Assembly: GCF_005239225.2 (NCBI RefSeq)
Contig: NC_133289.1
Location: forward strand, 5,339,501-5,403,500
Reading direction: 5' to 3'
Source: Populus alba
Taxonomy: Eukaryota > Streptophyta > Magnoliopsida > Malpighiales > Salicaceae
Length of the DNA: 64,000 nt
The notes under the pieces were generated by a model. It did no database searches, had not been told where the DNA came from, and saw only the letters and a list, made by a program, of their open reading frames with translations. Positions within the stretch are counted from its first letter, which is position 1, and the number at the start of each line of letters is the position of its first letter. Below are positions 13,151-23,223 of this stretch, in pieces. Made by a program: the position numbers and the translations under genes.

Positions 13151-14044
13151 TTGGGATTTTGCAGAGAAGGACAGTTAGCGAAGAGGGAGAGAACTCAAGT
13201 GTGAAATAAGGATAGAAAGAGGAAAGTACTTATACTTTTTATTTTTATTTTTTCTAGATTGAGGTTAAAAAATGGGTTTTTGAGTAAAGGAGTTTTAATT
13301 GGGTATTTTAGTGGAGTAAGTGTGGGAGCACGATTGATTTTGTTTTTGATTTTGTGTTTTCGTTGTTTTGATTGATTTTTTTGTTAAATTATGTTTTAGT
13401 CCTTATTAATTCAAAATGCTTCATTTTAGCTCTTATAAGCTTTGAATTTTTCAATAATGATAACAACAAATTTGTTATGAGCAACGAGTCAACATAAAAT
13501 ATAAAAATATTATGAACTGAAAAGTATATTTTTCTTAAAAAACATGGCAAATTAAGAAAATATTTAAGTTATAGAAGACTCGTAAAATTAACTTTATTTT
13601 TAAAATATTTTTCTGTCTTAATTTCTCTTTTTTCCTATTTTTTTCGCTTCTCTTGGTAAAAATTCAAACAATGAAAGTGGAAAAAAAAAAATATAGGAAA
13701 AATCCAAAAAAAAATGGTCTTGCTAGCAGCTTAGCTAATTTAACAACAATGATCATATTGAAACTTTTTGAGAATTATGAGATTGATATGAAAGGTTTTA
13801 AACTATATTCATTAAAGTTGAACATTGTAGAATCTATAAGGATTAGAATAAAGTTTACCATTTTTGTAAGTAGCTGTTTAATAAGGAATGAGGTATGGGC
13901 AAGATTGGCTTTATGGTATGGGCTATTTTGGGGTTGGATTGGAATAGTTTTAAGAGGGATGGTTCAAACTTCAAAGGCATATAAACTTTTAACGGGCAAG
14001 GGAGAGTAATGGATGATTTTGGCAGGGCATGTTCTCTCAATTAG

Positions 14045-14265
14045 GTCTGTTCATTTTTGTATTTTTAAAAAAATTCATTTTTTTTATTACTTTAAATTAA
14101 TATTTTTTAGTATTTTTAAATTATTTTGATGTGTTTATATCAAAAATAATTTTTTAAAAAATAAAAAAAATATATATTTTAATATTTTTAAATAAAAAAT
14201 ATTTTAAAAAATAACAATAATTATATTCAACCGACTAAAACTGTTATTTTGAGACTGTTTTTAAA
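14045..14265. repeat. AT-rich MITE-like copy
   Basis: This is a reverse-orientation copy of the family: ttttgatgtgttta, a T-rich block, then aaaaaatattttaaaaaataac. The core resembles the copies at 51.9, 59.7 and 61.1 kb. No open frame was seen. I recall this pattern as a very abundant short interspersed element in poplar, but cannot verify it here. Confidence 0.5.
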
Positions 14266-14969
14266 AGAAGTAAAAGGCTTCACAATTTGTTGAGGGAAAT
14301 TTGTCATTGTGCTAATCTTTTATATTGTAGTTTTCCTTGGCTGATGAGAAAGGAGGGAAGCAATTTTGCATATATAAAAAAAAAAAAAACTATTTTTTGT
14401 GTGTATTTGTATTTGGTGCAAAGTTTTTGAAAATATAATAAAATAATTTTTTTAATTTTTGATAATAATATATTAAAATTATCAAAAATACTAAAAAAAT
14501 ATCAATTCTAAACATAAAAATAAATGGTGTCAAAATAGTAAAATTCAAGATTTTAGCAAAATTACAATGAAAAAGATGGAGTTGCTAATTTGGAGATTTG
14601 CTCGTAAAAAAAAATATTAATCATCAAAAAAAAACATGAACTGTTGGATCATAAAATAGATATATCATGGATGAGCAAGAACGCATATTATTAGCAGAGA
14701 AAAACAAACAAATTGAAGTAAAAGTTTTTTTCTTTTCTTTTCCTGCAATAGTGTCTGCTGTTACAAGCAACCTGATTTGTTTTACAACCATGGTTTTGTC
14801 TCTTGATGCGATCCAATCTCTCCTGGACATGGACCAACTTGGATCTGATCAATGATCTGGTTATGGTATCAAGGTCAGAACAATAAAGCCCTTCTATGAT
14901 TGGGCTACAGTGTTTCAGCTTGCATATTCTTCAGCTCTCCAGTCCAGAATTAAAGGACAGAATAGACAA

Positions 14970-15125
14970 GTGTTTTTTAAAAAAATAAAATTTTTTATTT
15001 TTTAAAAATTATTTTTTTATTTTAGCACATTGATTTGAAAATACTAAAAATAATATTAATTTAAAATAAAAAAATTAATTTCTTTCAAAAAAAAAAACAT
15101 TTTTAAAATATAAAGAAAATCAAAC
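14970..15125. repeat. AT-rich MITE-like copy
   Basis: It has the family pattern: gtgttttttaaaa, a T-rich block, ttttagcacattgatttgaaaa, taaaaataatattaatt, then A-rich tracts. No coding content. Confidence 0.45.
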
Positions 15126-15336
15126 TTTTAAATATGATTTTATGTCACATTGTTGTACTAATTCTCTTTGTACACAATTTACACAGACAAGCATGATACT
15201 TTGCTGTGCAAGCCTTACTTCCTTTGGTCTAACTTTTTTCTTTTTGAAATACAACCTATTAAAAAAAAAAAGATAAAAAAACATTGGAATTTTAATGCAC
15301 CTCTGTGTATAAATTAATATAGATTGCTAGAGTGAA

Positions 15337-15889
15337 ATTATTTTTTATTATTTTATTATTGATAGAGAAAATTTAAGTCTTCAACCTAGGGTTTTTGTTA
15401 TTTTTTTCTGATTTAATGATTATTAAAAAATTATTCGGGAATAAATACCATTGATTCATGCGAATAAAGTTCAAAAATGATATGAACAATATAGAACAAT
15501 GCTTGTTAATAATGCACTTCTGTCTTGGCGTACAATAAAACACCGTTTGCTTTAGATTTTTTTTTCTTGTTAATGTTAATAAACACATTTGTTTAATTAA
15601 TTATATGCATGATTATTTTTTATTATTTTATTATTGAGTAGAGAAAATTTAAGTCTTCAACCTAGGGTTTTTGGTTTTTTTTTCTGATTTAATGATTATT
15701 AAAAAATTATTCGGGAATAAATACCATTGATTCATGTGAATAAAGTTCAAAAATGATATGAACAATATAGAACAATGCTTATTAATAATGCACTTCTGTC
15801 TTGGCGTACAATAAAACACCATTTGCTTTAGTTTTTTTTTCTTGTTAATGTTAATAAACACATTTGTTTAATTAATTATATGCATGATA
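15337..15889. repeat. 275-bp tandem duplication
   Basis: Copy 1 is about 15337-15611 and copy 2 about 15612-15889, offset by 275-276 bp. Both begin attattttttattatttt and end aattaattatatgcatgat. Differences are a handful of substitutions and short indels in T-runs. The matching ~70-codon minus-strand frames in the two copies are a by-product of the duplication and match no family I know. Confidence 0.92.
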
Positions 15890-16954
15890 TCTTAATTTTA
15901 TAATTTTTCCATTTTTATTATGAAATGTATAGTACAATATTATAATTCTTTTATAGTTTATACAACTTTTATAGTTGTATTCAATATTCTACAAACGTAT
16001 TTTTATTGTCATGATTATTTTAAAGCATAATAAATAAACATAAAAAAATATATATTATTTCCCACTGCTAGATGATTAATGTACTTTGCTACTGCGGACT
16101 CTATACCATTTTTTATATATAAATATAACAATTATCCAAAAAAACATTATTATTTTGTCTTGTTATGCTTTTTTTTTTTTTTTTAATCTTTTTATACACA
16201 CACACTAGTGGCCCACGCTACGCCTAACCTTTTATTTTCTTAAAAAGATGGGGGGTTCTGCAAAATTTGAGGGCCAAGAATAGTTTGGTCTTTGCGTGTT
16301 CAAGCCTAGATATATGGTAGGGGTGCCAAGCCCTGAGATAAACAATCCAAATGCCACGTGTACACATATATATGCCCAACATTTAGACATGATAATGTAA
16401 TTTTATCAGTTTAGGTTTGTGTAACTCAAATAAACAGCCTCATTTTTAGAGAGGTAATAAATTTCCAGCTATATTGAAGGTTAGTACATCTTCAATGTGT
16501 GTAAATGGATAGATAATTGATTTTAACTACAATGAAATCTATTAGCTCATTAACAGCAAAGACCAATTGATCATACATTATTTCTCGAATTTATTAAGTT
16601 TCACATCATTATGGAGGAGAAAAAACAAAGGGGTGATCAATATTGAGAAAGAGTTAGTGAAGACGTGAAGCAAAGTAACCAGGAAAGAAGAAAACAAAGC
16701 TAGGCTTTCTTACAAGACGGGGATTCGTCTCTTGACGTAATTAAACTTCCAGGAAAAGTGGCAGAAAATCAGAGATTAATCTATAATTATCTCTTAAGTA
16801 ATTGTGTTTAATTATAATGGGGTTGGAGTAGTTAATTTCTAGCTAGTGACGCACATAGTGAGCTCTGGATAAAAGCTGTCATGCAGCTTGGCAATTTCTT
16901 GTCTTTAGCCGTGGATGATGATCGAAGATGCTTTGGACTGTGTTCTAGAAAAAC

Positions 16955-17105
16955 TGCAAAACTTTTCTGTCTATTTATAAATTAATTTTTTATTTTTAAA
17001 TTAATTTAATATACTAATATTAAAATAATTTTTTTAAAAAAAAAAAAAATTATTTTATTATATTTCAACATGAAAATTCTTTACCATAATTATATTCCAA
17101 AACAG
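16955..17105. repeat. AT-rich MITE-like copy
   Basis: It has the family pattern tttttaaattaatttaatatactaatattaaaataat followed by a T block and an A block, flanked by GC-richer ends (tgttctagaaaaac and ccaaaacagactc) that may be remnant termini. Confidence 0.45.
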
Positions 17106-17594
17106 ACTCTAGTTGACTCTGTGCATTGATTGACTTTTTTTACTGATTTGCATTATTTGATGTACATAAGTTGTTAATTAATTCCTGGATTAGCGTATGA
17201 TGCAACGATGAAGTGATGTTAATTTAGTTTTTTTTCCTCGTTAATTAGAGGTTTTCGTGTAATCTTGCTCGACTCATTAATTGATCGATCATTGATCGGA
17301 TTTTATTTTTTATTTGATAATAATAGCATTTTTTTAATCAATTTATTATGATTAAGCTTTTATTCGATTGATTTTAAAAGTATATCTTCTACGTTGATAT
17401 TATGGATTCAAATAAAAATAATATTTTCTGAATGCTGACCTTTAAGATTTTATGAATCTCTCAGCATAAACTATGCTACTCCATCATTCTTTCGAAACTC
17501 GGAGCAGAATATATAGCCATATTTATATGCATGCATCATTGAATCCCAAATAATTGATGTATATACTAAATATCCATGCAGCAACTCGTAAAGT

Positions 17595-17745
17595 TTTGGT
17601 TGTTTTTTATTTTAAAATATATTAAAATAATATTTTTATTTATTAAAAATTATTTTTAACATTATTGTATTGAAATAATTTGAAAATATTAATTTAAAAT
17701 AAAGATATTTAAATATTTTTAAAATACAAAAATAAATATTACCTT
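17595..17745. repeat. AT-rich MITE-like copy
   Basis: It reads ttttggttgttttttatttt, then aaatatattaaaataat, a T block and tgaaaatattaatttaaaata. This is the same order as the copies at 15.0 and 61.1 kb. Confidence 0.5.
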
Positions 17746-18530
17746 CATCATCAGATGGTAAGACCGTGGATCCCTTCCAAAGCTAACGTGGGTTATCAAA
17801 TGATTGAACAGAAGTGCACTCATTACTTTGTCTTAAACTTATATAAAAAAATCTATTTTCAATATTTTAATTTGACCATGAGAATAAATTTACTCTAAAT
17901 ACCAGAAAATTAATGTGAATGTAGCACCATATGCACGTTAACTTCTAGAAAAATTAGAATTTATTTCTTTGCCTTAAACTAAGGGATTAAATCTCTTAAG
18001 TATTACGTATGCTAAATATCAAGGATGGATTCCAACCAAATTTTCCCACAATTACTAATTTTTTTCTTTAAAGTTTCAAGTAGAGTATTTACGAGGTTAC
18101 TGCGGTATAGCTTCAAGTTTTTTTTTTTATATATAAATAAAACACGCTGTTTTGAATTTCTTTAAATAAAGTCAAACATAATTTTATATAGACTTTACCA
18201 GGAAAATTATGAATGATCATGTCAATAATCTCTATCCTATTTAATATAAAAACTTGACTTGGATTAGATTTTAAATTTACCAGCCATCTAATTAAAAAGT
18301 GCTTAATAACACTGAATTTAAACACTAATAAATTCACTAGGATGGACCGCCACGCGAGTAAATTTACCAAAATAAACTAACTCTAATATTTTAACACATG
18401 GTAGAATTAGTAAAATAAAAGATTAAAGTCCTCTCACGCATCAATGAATAGTCAAATATTTTGCGCGCACACCACAATCAACGTGCTTGGTCACGAAGCA
18501 CGATAACTGTAGTCGTTTTGAACACTAATA

Positions 18531-18938
18531 ACGTGGCAATTGAAATGGACGATTGTTGAGAAGCTGGTTAAAACAAGCAAATTGTCCCCACCGTCAGATG
18601 ATCTCAGACCCTTTTACATCCACGTGGAGTGATCTTAATGACAGCTACAACTTGGCTTCCTGTCAAGAAAGAGACGCCAAAAAGCGAGTACGTGGACACA
18701 GATCAGCACTGATAATGGTTTATGGCGCTCTACAAGAAACAAAAATAAACCCACACACAATACATTGTATTCTCCATGCACCCAAACCCTAACCACCACC
18801 TGTACATGCTCAAAACATTACACGTCAAGCTAGGAGCCGTAAATTCATAGAAAAAAAGTGAACCTTGCTGTGAAAGAATCATAGTCCACTTTCTTAGAAC
18901 CGGGTAAGTGGACTGGTATTTCGTGGATCCAACGTGGC
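18531..18938 (+). promoter_or_regulatory. ABRE/G-box cluster upstream of the DIN10-like gene
   Basis: There are four ACGTGG cores in about 400 bp: ACGTGGC at 18531, a CCACGTGG G-box at 18620-18627, TACGTGGA near 18690, and AACGTGGC near 18931. An ACACGTCA lies near 18813. They lie roughly 220-620 bp upstream of the TATA box at 19151. ABREs and G-boxes bind ABA-responsive bZIP factors; ABA, dark or sugar control of this gene is inferred from the motifs and from the behaviour of the Arabidopsis family. Confidence 0.6.
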
Positions 18939-19150
18939 GGATAAATCTGCCGTTAGAAATTAGAATCTTAATAAGGTCTTATCTATACCGTTGGTAACAA
19001 TTAAAGCTGTTTTTTGGCATTAAGAAATCCAAGAAAGAAGGATTCTAATCTCTTACAGAGACAATAAACTACAACACAGACGAGGATCATTGGAGGAAAA
19101 GAAAATGTTGTCAAATTTTTGTTACAGTAATGTCAATCCACAATCTTGTG

Positions 19151-19160
19151 CTATAAATAG
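19151..19160 (+). promoter_or_regulatory. TATA box (CTATAAATAG)
   Basis: A perfect plant TATA motif, CTATAAATA, is followed about 30 bp later by a C/T-rich stretch suited to a transcription start at about 19180-19200. This fits a 5'UTR of about 290 spliced bases before the ATG at 19586. Confidence 0.8.
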
Positions 19161-19407
19161 CAGACCTCATTTTCACTTACCTTCGTCTTCGATTGGGATC
19201 TCTCCAAACTTCTGTAAAGCAAAAACCAAAAAAGCCTTCTGTTTCTGGTATTTATCCCTTTTCTTTTCCATGTTTATCCATTGTTTTTGCTATTCTTTTC
19301 TGTTTGGTTTCTGAGAAAATTTGAACAAAATTTGATACCCTGTTTCGCCTCTTGGAGTTTGTAGGTATTCTTCGAATTATAAAGCACTCTCTTTATTGGC
19401 ATTTAAG

Positions 19408-19522
19408 GTAAATTCTTCATCTTTTCTTTAGCTTCCCAATGCCCCATTATTTTTCTGTAATGTGTATTTATAGTAGTTTTGATTTTGATGTATCTCATTA
19501 CTGTATGCGTTTATAATCGCAG
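19408..19522 (+). other. 5'UTR intron of the DIN10-like gene
   Basis: Donor AAG|GTAAAT (GT at 19408) and acceptor ATCGCAG (AG at 19521-19522) bracket 115 bp of T-rich sequence between the TATA box and the start codon. The exon that follows leads directly into the purine-rich leader and the ATG at 19586. The intron is inferred from splice motifs only. Confidence 0.65.
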
Positions 19523-19585
19523 AGAAGTGAAGTTCCATTAAAACCTTTAAAAAAGGAAGACAGAAAGGAAGAGGAAAAGGAAGCA

Positions 19586-22301
19586 ATGACGATCAAACCA
19601 GCGGTTCGTATTTCGGACAGGAAATTGATCGTTAAAGACCGGACAATATTGACTGGTGTGCCAGACAATGTGATAGCAACATCCGGTTCAACTTCAGGTC
19701 CGGTGGAGGGAGTGTTTTTAGGTGCGGTGTTTGATCAAGAAAATAGTAGACACGTGACTTCTTTGGGCGCCTTACATGATGTCCGGTTCATGGCTTGTTT
19801 CCGGTTCAAGCTGTGGTGGATGGCTCAGAAAATGGGGGATCAAGGGAGAGATATTCCTCTAGAGACACAGTTTTTATTAGTGGAAACTAAAGATGGGTCC
19901 CACCTTGAATCAGACGGTGGAGATGAAGATAACCAGGTTGTTTACACTGTATTTCTGCCTTTGATTGAAGGGTCATTTAGGGCTTGTTTGCAGGGGAATG
20001 TTAGCGACGAGCTTGAACTCTGTTTGGAGAGTGGTGATGCAGAGACCAAAACGTCGTCGTTTACTCACACTTTGTTCATCCATGCCGGGACCGATCCGTT
20101 TAGGACAATAACGGAGGCTGTTAGAGCCGTTAAGTTGCATCTGAAGACTTTTCGTCAACGGCATGAGAAAAAATTGCCTGGAATTATTGATTATTTTGGC
20201 TGGTGTACCTGGGATGCCTTTTATCAAGAAGTGACTCAAGAAGGGGTAGAAGCTGGGCTCCAAAGTCTAGCTTCTGGTGGTACCCCGCCAAAATTTGTGA
20301 TCATTGATGATGGATGGCAATCAGTTGGTCGTGACCAAGAAGAGGAAACCAATGGTCAAGATGTGAGGAAACAAGATCAGCAACCGTTGCTTAGGTTGAC
20401 TGGGATTAAAGAGAACGCCAAGTTCCAGAAGAAAGATGATCCAGCAGCGGGGATCAAGAGCATAGTGAATATAGCTAAAGAAAAACACGGGTTAAAATAT
20501 GTGTATGTGTGGCATGCTATTACTGGTTATTGGGGCGGGGTCCGTCCAGGAGTTAAGGAGATGGAGGAATATGGGTCAATGATGAAGTATCCAATGGTGT
20601 CAAAGGGGGTGGTGGAGAATGAGCCCACATGGAAAAACGATGCAATGGCGTTGCAGGGATTAGGGTTAGTGAATCCAAAAAACGTGTACAAGTTTTATAA
20701 TGAGTTGCATAGTTATCTGGCAGCAGCTGGTATCGATGGGGTTAAGGTGGATGTTCAATGTATTTTGGAGACACTCGGTGCTGGTTTAGGAGGAAGGGTT
20801 GAATTGACTAGGCAATATCATCAAGCCCTTGATGCTTCTGTTGCTAGGAACTTCCTTGATAATGGCTGCATTGCTTGCATGAGCCATAACACTGATGCCT
20901 TGTACTGGTAAGTTTCCTTCTCTTCTTCTTTAGTTAGTTTTTTTTTTTGGCAAGCTTGGGGCTTTTTCCTGATGTGATTTATTTTGCGTTGAAATGTCAT
21001 GGTGCAGCTCCAAACAAACAGCAGTAGTGAGAGCATCAGATGATTTCTACCCGCGTGATCCAGTATCACACACCATTCATATAGCAGCTGTGGCATATAA
21101 CAGTGTTTTCTTGGGAGAGTTCATGCAGCCTGATTGGGACATGTTCCATTCTCTACATGCAGCTGCAGAGTATCATGCTTCTGCTAGGGCTATTAGTGGT
21201 GGACCCATCTATGTCAGGTAATAAATCCTAGCCCTTCATTATCAATTAAAATTACCATGTTAAATTACGATATCATCAAATATTTTTGTGCTATGTCATT
21301 TGCTAAATGCTTGTGGTGACATTTTTGATGAGCAGTGATGCACCTGGGAAGCACAACTTTGAGCTGCTAAAGAAGGTGGTACTTCCCGACGGGTCTATTC
21401 TTCGAGCTCGTTTGCCTGGAAGGCCCACCTCTGACTGCTTGTTCTCTGACCCTGCCCGTGATGGAGTGAGGTAAGTCTCTTTCTTCTTGATAGTTTTGTC
21501 ATCTAAGCTAGCTAGCATGAAGAAAATATTTTCATCTGAATTTTAGCTAATTTCTTATCCTAGAAATGTTGCATTATGGGGAATGTTCTTAAACAGTTTT
21601 TCTTTGATTGAAGCTTATTGAAAATATGGAGCATGAACAAGTTCACAGGGGTCCTAGGTGTCTACAATTGCCAAGGAGCAGCTTGGAGCAGCACTGAAAG
21701 AAAGAATGCTTTCCACCAAACCACAACTGAGGCCCTAACAGGCACTATTAGGGGCCGTGATGTTCACCTCATCGCTGAAGCTGCCACGGACCCCGACTGG
21801 GATGGCAATTGTGCTTTCTACTGTCACCGGACAGGAGAACTAATCACCCTCCCTTACAATGCAGCATTGCCAGTGTCACTCAAAGTCCTTGAGCATGACA
21901 TATTCACTGTAACACCCATCAAGGTCTTAGCACCTGGGTTCAGCTTTGCACCCCTGGGGCTAATCAACATGTTCAATGCAGGTGGAGCCATTGAGGGGCT
22001 AAAGTATGAAGTGAAAGGTGGTGCTGAATTATCAGAGCTTGATGATGGATACAGGGGTGAGAGTAGTGGTGTGACTGAAGAGAGGGTGGGGAACTACAGC
22101 GATGAATTGGTAGGGAAAGTTTGCGTAGAGGTTAAAGGGTGTGGCAAGTTTGGTGCTTATTCATCTGCTAAGCCAAGGAAGTGCATTGTGGACTCAAATG
22201 TGGTTGATTTTGTGTATGATTCGAATTCTGGGTTGGTTAGTTTTAGCTTGGATAGCTTGCCTGAGGAGGGCAAACTTCATGTTGTTGAGATTGAGTCATA
22301 G
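19586..22301 (+). CDS. DIN10: Raffinose synthase family / alkaline alpha-galactosidase-like protein (DIN10/RFS6 type), four exons
   Basis: This is a glycoside hydrolase family 36 protein of the plant raffinose synthase (Sip1/DIN10) group. The group is annotated as galactinol-sucrose galactosyltransferase, but some members act as alkaline alpha-galactosidases. Exons are 19586-20907, 21008-21217, 21336-21470 and 21614-22301. The three GT-AG introns all fall two bases into a codon, giving 784 residues. The ATG follows a purine-rich leader, and the N-terminus [10 protein letters not shown] matches the DIN10 branch as I recall it. Conserved segments include [27 protein letters not shown] with the presumed nucleophile Asp389, HNTDALYCSK across intron 1, and RASDDFYP with Asp452/453, the likely acid/base region. 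There is no signal peptide, so the protein is probably cytosolic. In Arabidopsis this branch is dark- and sugar-starvation-induced. The reading frame is intact. Exact substrate cannot be told from sequence. Confidence 0.95.
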
Positions 22302-22475
22302 GAAAATTCTTTTAGAATAGAGTAAGAGCTACATGGGAGGATTGGGTATTGGGGTATTTATTGTACTTGCATGTTTCCCCTCTAATTTTCTTCCCTTTGT
22401 AGTTTACTAGTTCATGTGATCATGTGAGGAATTGAGGGGGAATGGTCAAATAAGAATTCTGCTATTTACCTGTTT

Positions 22476-22481
22476 AATAAA
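22476..22481 (+). terminator. Poly(A) signal AATAAA of the DIN10-like gene
   Basis: AATAAA lies 175 bp after the stop codon, preceded by T-rich/TTGT-rich sequence (about 22340-22400) of the type used as far-upstream elements in plant 3' ends. Confidence 0.5.
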
Positions 22482-22499
22482 TACTCTGTTCTGGACTAA

Positions 22500-23223
22500 G
22501 CTCAAATAATTTAAGACTCTTGCATAAATCCATCTCCATGCCATTTCATATTGAATCATTGAATGGTGATGATCAACCAAAAACTAATGTTTCCTCCTTT
22601 TATTTATGGGGTATTGATAATGAAACGCATTGATTAATCCTAAGATGATTAATAACTTGAATCCAGTGGACCAAAATAAACGAGAGAAAACCAATCTGAA
22701 CTTCATCTGCACTTAAAATCAATAAGTATTCAATCATCAAAACTAGACATGGATGGCATTAGCAGAAAAAAAATCTTCTTGGTACTAGAAGGGTGGGACA
22801 AGGGGCCCTAATGGAACTGGAAAAGCTAGGTTTATAGACTTCATGAGGATGCAGACCAATGGCGAAGAAGAACAATAAAAATGACTCCATTTGTTTCAAG
22901 ATGCCATTCTTAACATATACTGACAAACGTTTTCTGCATAGATATCCTTTTGTGTTCTGATAATAAATTCAGTAACTTGAAAAACCTATCCAGAAAACCC
23001 ATCAGCTTTCTCTTCCATAAACTGAAAAAGGTCCCGGGGATGGTCTTGAAGGGAGGTTAGAATTGCAGCAGTCTAAACACAAAATTCCGCAGCATCCTCG
23101 ATTGGAATGATCACCTTGCTAGATAATTATGTCCTAAACCATGGGATTCCTATTTGTCCTGGTTTTCGTAGCATAATTCCTCACCATTTTGTTTCTATAT
23201 TATTAGGGCTGTTTTACAGAAAG
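22500..23223. other. Intergenic between convergent 3' ends
   Basis: About 0.7 kb separates the DIN10-like 3' end from the SNAP43 stop codon. No open frame or repeat stands out. It presumably holds the 3'UTR of the minus-strand gene. Confidence 0.6.

Larger units (their letters stand above)
13210..18480. other. Intergenic between CNOT10 and DIN10-like gene
   Basis: No gene is supported. The stretch contains AT-rich MITE-like copies (about 14045-14265, 14970-15125, 16955-17105, 17595-17745), the 275-bp tandem duplication (15337-15889), and a slightly GC-richer unique segment at about 16200-16900 with a CACGTG at 16355. I cannot assign any function to that segment. Confidence 0.55.

Noticed and set aside
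15373..15861. Two similar ~70-codon minus-strand frames
   Set aside because: They are copies of one sequence in the 275-bp tandem duplication and encode low-complexity peptides; there is no sign of selection.
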